From assembly GCA_030068145.1 (NCBI GenBank), contig JAPJBO010000497.1, positions 103,081 to 167,080 on the forward strand: DNA of 64,000 nucleotides. The letters are read 5' to 3'. The position numbers and the translations under genes were made by a program. The notes beneath the pieces are model-generated. The model did no database searches. It was not told the DNA's origin and was given only the letters and a program-made list of their open reading frames with translations. The stretch comes from Diplonema papillatum (taxonomy: Eukaryota > Euglenozoa > Diplonemea > Diplonemida > Diplonemidae). This document shows positions 22,738 through 33,985 of this stretch, in pieces. The stretch's first letter is position 1; every line of letters starts with the position of its first letter.

Positions 22738-23028
22738 GAAAAAGGCCGCTCCGGGTCCAGGAGCGTGACGGTCAACCACAGCTTGCAAGGCTTGAGTCGG
22801 AGGCAGCACAGTGCCACAACCCCGTCCGCTCTGCTCTGTGGCTGACCGTCTCGACGAGCTTGTGTTCAGCGCAAGCGCCAAGCCAAGGTGCGCCACGCCT
22901 TGATGCTTTAGTTTGGGAAATCGGTAGCCACTTGACCCGTAGGCCCGTGGCCCTGCAGTACCGCCGAACACGTGAAGCTTGGCTCCCGTGTAGCAGCCTT
23001 TCCCTGGTACCTGCGGTTCGTGAAACAA
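22738..23028 (-). repeat. Repeat family B
   Basis: A nearly full-length copy. It is highly similar to the copy at 20368-20645, and both lie in the same orientation 2.3 kb apart. Confidence 0.85.
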
Positions 23029-23301
23029 ATAAAAGAGAGACACGCGAGGTCAGCAGAAGGGCAAATGAGCCCGACGAGAGCACTTGTTTCTGGGGTGCGT
23101 GTGAGCTGCAATAATGTATGTATGTCGCGTTTCGAGTTCCAGAGTGTACGTATGCATGCGCATGCAGACGCATACAGCGTGCAACACATTGCAAACTGAA
23201 CTCCGGTAGTAGCCAGGGTCTTCGAGTCGGCTGTATTTTAGCCTTTTCGCTGCCTGATCTGGTCTGGAATGGCTGCTGGATTGGTGCAGTGGTGTGTGTG
23301 G

Positions 23302-23643
23302 CAGGGCTTACGCTCCGTTTTCGGTCTCTGAGAAAATACGTGGTCCACATGTGGGCGCTTGAGGCTCGAGGGAAAAAAACCTTTCCCCCTATGTGCGGCG
23401 GGCAAAAAAAATGGCGTCACTACTGGACTTGGCGACACCCGGCTGTCGGCCTTGGCAATTTGTGGGCATAGACTCCCCTGCATGTGAACCAACCTGTGGC
23501 AATCACAGTAAGGGGAAAAATAAATCGAAATCCACATGTGGTACCTGTGGATTGGACACGTGGAAGCACACGTGGGAGGGAAAAATCCAAAAAGAATTAA
23601 CGCGTGGAAATCCACACGTTCCACACGTGGAGCGTAAGCCCTG
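23302..23643. mobile_element. hAT-like MITE, copy 2 (342 bp)
   Basis: It starts CAGGGCTTACGCTCC and ends with the exact complement. It is flanked by a perfect 8-bp target duplication GTGTGTGG (23294-23301 and 23644-23651). It lies in the opposite orientation to copy 1 and has an extra ~70 bp internally. Both copies sit in near-identical targets ending GTGTGG. Confidence 0.92.
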
Positions 23644-23651
23644 GTGTGTGG

Positions 23652-24542
23652 GGCAGTGGGAACCTTTTCTCTGTCATCCGAGCACTCCAGCCGAAGCGCG
23701 GTCGATGCGTGAGAATCGTGTACGCAAGGGTGAACGTAGTAGTTGCAGCAGCAACTGGCAAGAAGAGTCAGAAGACCGGCGGAAAAGCTTTCGACAGCCC
23801 CCCAGCGTCGACACCGCGCAAACCGGAAGCCGAGAAAAGGTTTGTTGGTTGACGTTAGCGGCAAGGGGGCATGGCTGCTCCGGCCTCAGTTTTCACGTAA
23901 TTTCTCGGCCAGGGCGGGCGTGTGTGGGGTCCCCGACCTTGCAATGCATGGACTGCTAGGAGTCAGATCGGCGTTCTAGAAGCAGGAAGCACGCGTCGCC
24001 ACAAGTAAGCACGGAAACGGAAGTACGCAGCGACGGTAGTATTCATGCCCAAGACGCGTCACTCGTCGTTAAACCCTTTACGGGACAAAGGAAAATCTTA
24101 GTTTAATGCTTAGAGAGAACACTGCCTCTCATGCATGATTGGTGCCAGCATCAAGTCTTCTTCGAAGAATGGTGCATAGAAAATAAATGAAAAAATGAGG
24201 AAAGGGATGTAGGAACCTTTAGGGACCGGCCTGTATTCTTTGTTTCACCGCGGTGTAGTGCGCCCTCCTTCTTCGTCTCGGGTTTCGCTCTTGAACGCAG
24301 ACCAGTTAGAGCTCATCAGTGGGCTCTTCGGATGGGGATTTCAGTCCTGTTCCGGTGCGAGCACAAGTCTCATGGTTTCTTTGTGTTTCTTCTTCCTTCG
24401 CTTGTTTTAAAAAAGGGTTAGGCTAGGGTTGTGGCTCGCAACCCACCGCCGGAGCACTGCTTTCATAGATTGAAAGCGTTTTTGCGTTCTTAAGGAGGAA
24501 GGGAGATGTGTCCCGTGTCAACAACGAACAACGTGTGCCGCG
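23652..24542. other. Gene-free stretch
   Basis: No gene is recognised. Positions 24115-24195 (ACACTGCCTCTCATGCATG, then GCATCAAGTC and TTCGAAGAAT) match a piece of the Sec14-fusion intron at 6790-6860, so this is a low-copy repeat. Confidence 0.5.
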
Positions 24543-24770
24543 TAAAAACACTCGAGGGACTGCCTTGTGCTCATTTCGAAGGAGGCTAGAGGGGGAGAAA
24601 ACAATACAACTACAAGTGGGTCCTTTGTGTTGAACGCTTACGCCCGCCACTAAAACCAGAATTACCTGTGTTTCGCGTGGGCTACATCACATTCACCTCC
24701 TTCAATCTTTCGCAACTGGCAGTCTCCTCAAACATTTCCTACAAGGCGGGTGCTTATACAGTAATAAAAG
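24543..24770 (+). repeat. Repeat family A
   Basis: Near full length: ACACTCGAGGGACTGCC at the 5' end, GAACGCTTACGCCCGCC in the middle and GGTGCTTATACAGTAATAAA at the 3' end. It lies about 280 bp downstream of the stop codon of the RRM gene, antisense to it. Confidence 0.85.
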
Positions 24771-25047
24771 GCCCTCTCTTTTGATCACTTTCTGGCTTCG
24801 ACGGGCAAATACTGAGCAGTGCTCTGAACGTGCAAAAGCGCCCACTGGCGAGACTTCTTCAGCAGTCTGCCAACAGGGTGATGGTGTCGTTTGTCTCCCA
24901 CTGCGAATACGCGGGTGCATAAGCACCGTGCTGGTAGTTTGCATTTGGGGGACACGCTCGAGTCTCAGCTGCCTTGGGTAGATTGGGCGAGCCAGACTCG
25001 ATGCGCAGGTGGCCACAGCGGACGTAGGCCGATTGTCGCCGACCCTC

Positions 25048-25416
25048 CTACTGGCCTTGTGGGAAGTGTTGGTACAGCTGCGGATAAAAGTGTTGCGGCT
25101 GCTGCTGCAGGTGGACGGGAACCTGGGCCACGGCGGATGGGCTGTGCGTCGGCTGGCTCAAGGGTTGCACTTGCGCCACCGGATGCGGGAGCTGCGCGGT
25201 CAGAAGTTGGGCTCGCTCCATGCTCAGCGGGGACTGGATGAACGGCGTGCCAATGTACATGTGGAGAGATGCTTGCGTCAAAGGTTGCGCTTGCTGCTGG
25301 CGTTGATGCTGCTGCTGTTGCTGCTGGTGCTGTTGCGGCTGCTGTTGATGCGGGTGCTGCTGCTGCTGGTGCTGCTGCTGCGGCTGGTGCTGCTGCTGCT
25401 GTTGCTGCTGCTGTTG

Positions 25417-25499
<83 letters not shown>

Positions 25500-28400
25500 G
25501 CTGCTGCTGCTCTTGCTGCTGCTGCTGATGCATCCGCTCCCAGTTCGGCTGCTGCTGGCCGTGCGGCTGCGGCTGCCTGCTTTGCTCTTGCTGCTGCTGC
25601 TGCGGTTGCCGGTGCTCCTGCTCCTGCTGCCTGCCTTGTTCCTGCCGCTGCTGCTGCTGCTGCTGCGGCGGCGGCGGCTGGTAGTACGGCTGCGCGGTGT
25701 TGGAAGAGCTCGCCCCGTACGAAGCGTGCGACGCAGCGTCGTTGCGACCGTTACTGCCGTAGTAGCCCGAATTGGGCTGCCGCGGCGGCTGCTGCTGATC
25801 ATGCTGCTGCTGCTGCTGCTGCGGGGGTTCGTACGAGTTCCTCACCGCTGACGACCTGTCGCCACCTGCGACGCTCGCCGTCGGAGGGAAGCCACCGCCC
25901 TTTCGGTACGTGGTCGGCGGGGGCTGGTGCACAGGGGTCCTGACGACGGGCATGTGCTCGGGGATCTCGGACTGCCGGCGGAACGTGTAGATTTTGACGG
26001 TGTGGGCCGCATCCGGCAGCGCGCCGCCCCGCGACCGCTGCGAGACGTAGTTCATGAACGGGTTGACGTGCCGCTCGATCTTCACGCACGCGACGGTCGG
26101 GTTGCCCATCTCCTCGATCCTCCACTTTTTCATCGAGTGCTGGCTCGAGACGATGTGGATCTCCCCCCCGGGCTTCAGCACGTTCACCGCCGACCGCAAA
26201 AATGCCTCGAGAAGACATTGGTTGGACGCGACGTTTTCAGCCCCCGTAGGGTAGGCTCCGGAGTGCGGGTTGTTCCAGCGGACGAAATCGAAGAGCCCGC
26301 GGCCGAGGGTTTCCAGCTTCGTGGCGTCGACGTCGTGCAAGACGGTCGCGCCGCTCTGGTGGGCGGTCATCACGTTGATTTCGCCGTTGGGAAGCTTCAA
26401 GGCGTATTCCTTGGAGTCGTACCCGGTGGCGACGATGTTCGGCGCGTTGCCGAAGTGCGCGGTCAGCGCCGCGGCGTAGGCAAAGTTGCCCTCGCCGACC
26501 AGCAGGAGGCGGGTGCCGCGGACGTACTTGACGGGGTCCTTCTCGACGGGGACGTCGCTGTACTCGCCCTTCTGCATGATCGACCGGCCGATCTTCGCAA
26601 CGATGTCGCGCTGCCTCTGCGCGAGGTTGATGCGCCTGCCAACCAGGGGATGCAGCGGCGCGCTGTTCGCCTGCGGCGGGAGCCCGACGCGGGAGAGGAT
26701 CAGGTCGACCGTATTCGGAGACGGGTCGCACGAGAGCCCGCTGTCCGAGCAGCAGCGCATCCAGTCCTTCGACCAGTCCGACGTGGGCTCCGTCGTCAGG
26801 TACTCCCTGACCTGCTGCACGATCGGGTTCGGCGTGTACAGCACGTGCTCGAACTTCAGCGTGACCATGTCGGCGGTTGAATTGCGGGCCAGAGCCTTCG
26901 ACAGCTCGACGGCGGAGGTCACGTCGATGTCGTTCACCTTCCGGATGATCCTCTGCACGAACTGTTCACCGCCGTGCCGTGCCAGCGCCGACGAATCTGC
27001 GACTCCTGCCAGGGTCATGCCGTCAAGTTGACAGCCCAACACTTCGCCCGGGTGCTTTCGTTTGACGACAACTACTTCTTCATTGACGTAGTCGCCAGCC
27101 GCCCTCATGTCGGCATGAGTCGACCGAATGACGTCAATGCTGCGTCCTGTGTGCGACGCTTGCTGCGCGTAATTCTTGCACATCAAACGGCCCGTGCGTG
27201 AGAGTGCTTTGGTGAAAGAGTCGGCGGTGGAGAACTCGACGTAGGCTTGTCCGTGGGATCGGCCGTCGTCTTCGAGGACGAGGTGGACGCCCTGGGGGAT
27301 GATATCGAGATCCGGGAACAGCTGCTTGACGATGTCGACGCCCGTGACGGTGAATGGCAACCCGCGCAGCCACACGACGTACGGGCCGCTTGGTTCGGGT
27401 TCCTTCGGCGGAGGGTTCGCATCTGCCATCGCAGCCAGCGTGCTCCTGTGCACCTCGATGTATCGACTCCCCATTTGCCCCTTGTCTTTTTCCAGGGCCC
27501 GGTCCAAGTCAGCGGCGCCTTGCAGGTGAACGAAGCAAGTTCCATTCACCCGACCGTAGTCGTTGTCCACCATATGGATCCCCTTCGGCACGACGTTGAC
27601 GCCGGACATGAAATCGACCACGTCCAGTTCTGTCGAAGTCATCGGCAGGCCTCGCAGTTTCACCACGAAAGCCTCAGCGCTCGCACCGCCGTGGGTCTGC
27701 TGGACTTGCAGGGCATCTTGCTCGGTCGTGCGGAAGACTTCAACGTACCGCGAGCCGAAGCGGATTTGTCGGTGTAGTGACACGGCCAGGTCAGCGTCAC
27801 TGATAGAGAACAACTTCACGGTGGCGCACCCAGAGTGGCGGCCGTCTGCACCGAATTCGATGATGACCGAGCCTGGGACGGCGTTGACTCTGTGTTCTCC
27901 GAGGAACTCGACGATCTCTCCTTCTTTAGCAGAAAACGGGAGGCCACGGAGCCTGATATAGAGCGAATCCTTCGTCTGATCGACGGACGCAGCCTCCGCG
28001 CGGTCCGCCGAAGCTACGGTCTGCAGGTAGCACTCCACAAACCGGTGGCCCATGTACTGCCTGTCCTTGCTCAGCGCCTGCTTGGCCATCTCGTCCGACT
28101 CGAAGCGCACGAAGCACTCGCCTTTAGCTTTTCCCGTGCGGTCGAACAGGAACGCGACGCGTACGACGCGCAGCGGCTGGAAAAAGTCCTTCACCTGCAC
28201 TTCCGTGCTGGCCCAAGGCAGCCCCCGCATCCGGATGCAGACCGTGGTCGTCTCCTGCTGCTGGTCAGGCGGTTGCAAGGCACTTTGCGACGGCTGCTCT
28301 GGTTCTCGTTCCTGCTGCTGCTGGTGCTGCACTTGGTGCTGTTGCTGGTGATCTTGCGGGTGCTGCTGCTGCGGTTGCATGAGTTGCGGTTGTCGCAGCT

Positions 28401-28577
28401 GTTGATGTTGCTGCTGCTGTTGGTGTTGGTGATGCTGCTGCTGCTGTTGCTGCGGTTGCTGGTGTTGCTGGTGCTGTTGCCGCTGCTGCTGTTGCAGTTC
28501 TTGCAGTATTTGCTGCTGCTGCTGCAGTTGCTGCTGCTGCTGTAGTAGTTGCTGTTGCTGTTGCTGCTGTTGCTGCT

Positions 28578-28613
<36 letters not shown>

Positions 28614-29274
28614 CTTGTGGTTGTTGTGGTTGCCGCTGCTGATGTTCGTGCTGACGCTGCTGCTGCTGCTCTTGCGGCTGCTGCTGCTGGTGCTGGTGCA
28701 GCTGGAACATGGACTGCGCATTGACTCCAAGCTGCATCATGCGCATGTTGTTCTGGAGGTCCTGCATCCCCTGCTGCGCCGGCGCGTTCAAGGCGGGCAG
28801 TCCGACCATGTTGACGCCCCGCAGCACGTCCAGCCCCTGGTGGGACCCCGGGCCCGCGCCCACCGCACTCATCCCGGCCAACCCCCTCTCCAGCCCCTCC
28901 TGCCCCTGCCCGCTCCGCCCCGCGAGGCCCCAGTCGAGCGCCATCCCTCGCAGGGCGCGGTCGGTGTCGTTGGCGGCCGCCGCCCGCCCCTCGGCCGCCC
29001 CGTCGCCGCCGTTGCCGCGCGGCTTCTCGTCCGCTTTGTCGGCGGCCGCCTGCGGCGGCACCGGCCGCTGCGGCGGCACCGGCTGCACGGGCACCCCCGA
29101 AACCCCGTTGGGCGCCGGCGCCTCGCCTTGCGGCTGCGGGCGACCGAAGAACGCGGGGCCGCCGCCGCCGCCGCCGCCTCCGTCCTTCTTGCCGCCGCCC
29201 TTTCGGAAGCCCTTCTCGCCTTTGGACCCGCCCTTTTTCCCGCCGAACGGTGAACCTTTCCCGCCCTTCCCCAT
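25048..29274 (-). CDS. Four-qRRM, PDZ-like, BMT5-like methyltransferase and polyQ protein
   Basis: A single open frame of 1408 residues. The start is the first Met after a strong acceptor (TTTTTATGTTCAG, exon from 29314), 40 nt upstream. Order: Gly/Lys-rich N terminus; polyQ (about 200-330); four quasi-RRMs of the hnRNP F/H type starting near 339, 435, 531 and 631, each with a RGLP motif (IRMRGLPW, IRLRGLPF, VKLRGLPM, VWLRGLPF); a PDZ-like domain near 731-808 (EVLGCQLDGM, IRKVNDIDVTSAVEL); a DUF2431/BMT5-like Rossmann methyltransferase domain near 915-1096 (LLLVGEGNFAYAAAL, FDFVRWNNPHSG, LKPGGEIHIVSS); and a long Gln-rich C terminus. BMT5 methylates uridine in large-subunit rRNA, so an RNA-modifying or RNA-scaffold role is inferred. 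The combination is unusual and no intron is needed to obtain it. Confidence 0.9.
25290..25690 (-). repeat. CAG/CAA polyglutamine tract, C-terminal
   Basis: An imperfect CTG-rich array on the plus strand (CAG in the gene sense) encodes Gln runs broken by His, Arg and Pro. The long pure CAG stretch at about 25425-25500 suggests it can change in length. Confidence 0.95.
28300..28705 (-). repeat. CAG/CAA polyglutamine tract, N-terminal
   Basis: A mixed CAG/CAA array in front of the first RRM encodes Gln with His and Leu. It is less pure than the C-terminal array. Confidence 0.95.
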
Positions 29275-29309
29275 GGCCTCCTCCCCTTCACTCAATGCCG
29301 TGCCGAACC

Positions 29310-29340
29310 CGTCCCTGAACATAAAAAGGAGAAAGCACGA
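29310..29340 (-). promoter_or_regulatory. Splice acceptor upstream of the RRM gene start
   Basis: On the minus strand a pyrimidine tract and AG (TTTCTCCTTTTTATGTTCAG) end at 29315, 40 nt before the ATG, with no ATG between. It could accept a 5' leader exon in cis or a trans-spliced leader. No leader RNA gene was found in the window. Confidence 0.55.
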
Positions 29341-30913
29341 ACTCACGCGCACACACCCTACCTAACCCGCCAGAGTATGTCGGCAGCGACTCACCCCCAC
29401 CCACCCTCTCAGCGCCGGTCCGGCGAAAAGAGAGAGAAGAACCCGAAAAGAAAAAAAACGACGGGTGCCTTCGCCTTTAAATGCCGTGTGTCGCTAGCTT
29501 TTCGGTTAGTCGTCGTGACCGTTCGGCCCCGTCGGTGGCCGTCGACGCGAGAAGTCGGCTGGCCCTGGTTCGTTGGTCGCGCACCGTGCCAGTTTATACT
29601 TCGCCTCCCCCCGCTTTCCTTTGCTGCCCACGGCCCTCCGCCGGTGCGCTTTTTGCCCTGAAGTGTTTGCGATGGATTCTGCAACAGACAGCGATGAGCC
29701 TTAGTAGTCAAACGCGTGTACAAACTCGAAAAGAGCGGCGTCTTTCGAAGGCGCTAAAACCACAGGCGATCGGTAGCCTTTGGTCCTGCCTGGCCGTTTT
29801 CGCGGACAACGCAGGCAGTGTCATTTTATCCCTGGTCAAGACGTACGAAACCCTAGACACTGGAAGGAGAACGGATGCGCTAACGACAAAACATGAGTGC
29901 CTGAGCACCAGGTTTCAGGAGTCTCTGAAGCCGCCCAAGTCGCAGAGACTCTCCCAACATGGGTCCGTCCCGTTGAACTTCTCGACAACACGAGCGCGTT
30001 CGGTGGTCAGTTGTTTTGCGGGTGCGCAAAAGAAGGGGAGAGAGATGGAGACAGACGAGTTAGAGTGCAGGGACCATCTCTCCGGAGAGGTTCGGGTCTC
30101 CTCACTTACTCCGTACCGCTAGGGTGCATCGGGTTTCTTGCAGTGTGGTGTCTCTTCAAACATCAACTATGTAAACCCCTCATCGGACATCAACTTGCAG
30201 CCACCAACCAACGAACAGATCCTGCCCTGCCGAAGCGCGGGCAAGTAAGAAAGAAGGGAGAAAGGCAAGGCCCGCCGATTCTGACGACCTGGTACACAAC
30301 CTTACCCGATACACAAAAGGGTGCTTGATGGAAAAAGGGCGCGGAGAGAGGTGAACGCGGGGGGGCGGGTGGGGCGAACTTCCGCGCAAAGGGACGCAAC
30401 GGGAACAGAAAACCGCAGATGCCATGATGGGGGGGTTCTCCCTGCCGCGCGGGCACCGCAAGAACACACCCGACCTTTCCGAACCGGGGAGGAGCAGATA
30501 CTTTCTTGAGAGTCACAAGGCATCAGCCCAGGAGGCAGGTCAGAGCTAGTGGTATCCAGCACAGCTGACGAACTTGTTGGCCGCCTTCGCTCCTTCACCG
30601 CGAAAGTAGGCTGAGACAGCAACCTTCACAACTTCGAATATCTTGTTTTTGTAACGTGTTGATGAAGGTGGTAGACACAGAGAGTGTCAATCCACAGCAG
30701 TTCCACTTCAGCATGGCGGCGTACTACGTGACGAGCTCTCCATTCCAAAAAGAAAGGCAACGCGTCATTGAGAAAAATACCCCTGTTATCGGGGAGCCCA
30801 GTGCTGGCACTAAGCGGCCAGATTGCGGAGTCGTTGGCAGAATCTGCGTTTGGGTGGGAGGGGGCCACCCCACCCCCACCTTGCAAAGTCGTTAGGGTCT
30901 CTCAGGCTCACTG
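29341..30913. other. 5' flank of the RRM gene and gene-free DNA
   Basis: No gene is recognised. A family J fragment (GAGTTAGAGTGCAGGGACC) lies at 30057-30120. Confidence 0.5.
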
Positions 30914-31137
30914 TCATTGTCCGACACCATCCCCGTGTGTCATTGTCCGACACCATCCCCGTGTGTCATTGTCCGACACCATCCCCGTGTGTCATTGTCC
31001 GACACCATCCCCGTGTGCATTGTCCGACACCATCCCCGTGTGTCATTGTCCGACACCATCCCCGTGTGTCATTGTCCGACACCATCCCCGTGTGTCATTG
31101 TCCGACACCATCCCCGTGTGTCATTGTCCGACACGTG
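30914..31137 (+). repeat. 26-bp minisatellite, about 8-9 units
   Basis: The unit GTCCGACACCATCCCC plus GTGTGTCATT is repeated almost without change; one unit lacks a base (about 31017). The array ends at GTCCGACACGTGTAC. All three plus frames are open because 26 is not a multiple of 3, so the long ORFs here are artefacts. Confidence 0.95.
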
Positions 31138-32574
31138 TACAACGTGCAAAACGGTCGCAGAGTGCTGCGGGAACTCGCACCAAGAGCCCCTGTCAAACTG
31201 CAAGGGAACAACGGACGCAGTCGACGACCTGGCCAGCGTTCCAACCGTGGCCGCTGGGCCGCTGCCCCGCTGCCACCAGATATCGCAATAAGATCGAAGA
31301 AAGCGCGGGTACTCGCCTGCGGCCACAATGCTTCAAGACGAGTCGAAGGATGGCGAAGCAGCATCACCAGACGCCGCAGCAAAAGTGACGAGACTGGTAG
31401 CGGCCGCGCATAAATATTGCGCTCGTGGTTGGCAGTTCCTGACCTACTTCTCTCCGCCCCGGGGACGTATTCTGAGGGGAGGTACGGAGCTTTGGGACTG
31501 GACACGAAGTATGAATTCATTTTGAAACGGAATCGAAGAAAAAGGAAAAGGGAAGGGGCGGGGAGATTTCGGGACTCCTCCATTAATATAGATATATATT
31601 ATCCTTTTTTTCTGCGGGGTCTACGGCCTGCACGGGTCATGGCTTCGTCGGTGCTAAGTGACTACCAAATAATACGAAATTACCATGAATTACATAGTTG
31701 GCAAGCAAAGCAAATGTAAGCAAAGTTGGTGACTTCCACAAAAAGCAAAGTTGATTTGCTTCAGATTTGCTTAATTTCGCTTGATTTTGCTCAAGCGAAA
31801 TTGAAGCAAAGTTCGGCAGGAATGGGGGCAGAAGCAAACATCGAATGCTTGTTTGTCCAGAACCCTTTGTCCAGAGCTCAACACTCCCGCATTTGCACGG
31901 TGTGTGGGAGCGGCGTCAAAAAGACGATCGCGGAAGTTGCTTGGGATTGCTTTGCAAGGTGCGCCATTAGTGGCGCTTTGTAGCGTTTGTTGTGGCTTTG
32001 TGCGCACCAGCAGAACTCACCTGCTTTTGGTAAGCCTCGTGTAAGCCGCGTGTAATACGCAGCCAACTACTGATCTAGCGTTATTTATGGATTAGAAGGT
32101 CGGTACTTTAAAGTCTCCGGTTGACCGGAGAGGCTTGGTGCCGCTGGGGACCACTTCTGAAGGTTGGCAATCGCGGTGCTAGGAATACATCCTGAGCGGC
32201 TTTCCTGGAACCCGACTGCGCGTCGACAAGGAACAGCATGAGCTACCACAGAGGCAGGGAGATTCGAACAAGAGAAATTCTTCCAAGGAAAGAGAACCGG
32301 CGCGTTCCCTCTCATGGAGATTCTGAAAACGTGGAGGGAGGAAAGGAAAAACTAGAAAAAAGGAAGAAGAAAAAAAAAAAAAGAGCCCTTTTTAAATGTC
32401 TTCGTGCGTACATGGTCGCTCGCTGACCACGGCTCGACACGAAGAATGATAGCATCACGGAGACTAATTGCGAAGAGGGAGAGAAGTTCTTTTTTCGTTT
32501 TGGAACGCTATTCCCTGGGGGTCTGTTACGCATTTTTTTGTTCACCCAATACCAACTGGTGGGGGCGTCGAATG
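31138..32574. other. Gene-free stretch with a stable hairpin
   Basis: No gene is seen. TTGCTTAATTTCGCTTGA (31767-31784) pairs with TCAAGCGAAATT-G-AAGCAA (31791-31809) around a 6-nt loop: 18 bp with one bulge, in an AAGCAAA-rich stretch. Positions 31995-32070 (AACTCACCTGCTTTTGGTAA) resemble 62210-62265, another low-copy repeat. Confidence 0.55.
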
Positions 32575-32835
32575 GTTCTGTGGCCAACACCGCACTGGTC
32601 CTGTCTGCACCGTGTTTCGGTCCTTCAAGCCACGGGCACATGAGGCGGACCATCATCAGCGCGGAACCAGAGTGTCTGCAGACAGCAGTGTATGGGGGAA
32701 TTGCAAGAACGTGCTTGGAATGGGTATGTGCTCAACACCGCACTGGTCCCGTCTGCGCCGTGTTTCGGTCCTTCAAGCCACGGACACATAAGGCTGAACC
32801 TGAGTGTCTGCAGACAGGACTGACAGTGTATGGGG
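32575..32835 (+). repeat. Repeat family I, two tandem copies
   Basis: Two copies of the CACCGCACTGGTCC to CTGCAGACAG unit start near 32587 and 32733. Each shares the TGCAAGAACGTGCTTGGAAT junction also seen at 11796 and 35472. Confidence 0.8.
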
Positions 32836-33152
32836 GAGAGGGAGGATGAGGATACTTCGGGGTTCGCAGTTCCCCAATGAGGGAATTCGTGTACAGAGGA
32901 GGTGCGGAAGTGCACGTACGAACAACACAGGTAGTGGGCTTGTTTCTCCTCCGCCGACCGTCGGAAAAATGCTGAACACTTTCGATGTTCCACCCATTAA
33001 AAACCCTGCTCTTTCGTTCGCGGGAGAATTGTCTGTCCAAAGCCGCCCGAATCAGCAGATTAACCGCAGGACCACGTAGCCAAACACGGTAACCTGGTTT
33101 GCATTCTCGACGCCTTTGGGCAGAGCGGGTCGGGTAAAAGGGCTTCCGTGAA

Positions 33153-33323
33153 TAATACTCGAGGGTCTGCCTTGCGCTTACCCGAAGGAGGGCTAGAGGG
33201 GGAGAAACAATCCATCTACAAAGTGGGTCTTTTTCGTTAGCGCTGACGCCCGCCACTAAACCCAGATTTACCTGTGTTTCGTGTGGGCCACAGCGCATTT
33301 AGGTGCTGCTTACACAAGAAAAA
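33153..33323 (+). repeat. Repeat family A with internal deletion
   Basis: It starts AATACTCGAGGGTCTGCC and keeps CCCGCCACTAAACCCAG. After CAGCGCATTTA it jumps to GGTGCTGCTTACACAAG, losing about 60 bp. Confidence 0.8.
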
Positions 33324-33530
33324 GCTGCAGGGCATCTGTGGTGGTGCTCTGCAACTCCTCGTCTCCCTTTCTACACAAGTTTGTTGCGGGGCACGAGTGA
33401 ACGCCCTGTTGGCCTTCAACAATGTTGTTAGTGTGGGCATTGGGTGGGTTCAAATTATCAACTCAAAAACCGTACACCGCGAGAGCAGGAGAAAGGGAGA
33501 AACCGTACACCGCGAGAGTAGGAGAAAGTA

Positions 33531-33985
33531 GAAAGGGAAACTAGAGTTTTCGTTGACCGCACTATCCTGAGCCCAAATCCTGGACGTGGCTTCAGGTGGA
33601 AAATTTGGCAAATGATCATGATCAGAAGGTCCTACTCGGGCGGTTCAGTTTCCTCACACATTGCATGTGGCTAAAAAATAAGACGCGTCACTGGCTAACC
33701 ACGGTTGAAACCGGAAAATGATGAGGATTTCGTTGAACGCTTTGCCCTGGACGTTGGTACAGGGCGCAAGGAAGGCGTGAACGGCCTGTGACGCGTTCTT
33801 GTTTTCTTCAACATTGTCATTGCATGCTTGATAAAAAGAAAAGTAGAAAGGGAAACTAGAGTTTTCGTTGACCGCACTACCCTGAGCCCAAATCCTGGAC
33901 GTGGGTTCAGGTGGCAAATTGGCAAATGATCATGATCAGAAGGTCATACTTGGGCGGTTCAGTTTCCTCACATTGCATGTTGTTA
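33531..33985. repeat. Tandem direct duplication, about 312-bp period
   Basis: GAAAGGGAAACTAGAGTTTT to TTTCCTCACA occurs at 33532-33660 and again at 33843-33975 with few changes. Both contain ATGATCATGATCAGAAGGTC. The 180 bp between them is single copy. Confidence 0.85.

Noticed and set aside
25009-25943. Leucine- or alanine-rich plus-strand ORFs
   Set aside because: They are antisense readings of the CAG-rich polyglutamine region of the RRM gene.
30914-31137. Regular 26-bp repeats as a CRISPR array
   Set aside because: Units follow each other directly without unique spacers, in a eukaryotic context; it is a minisatellite.
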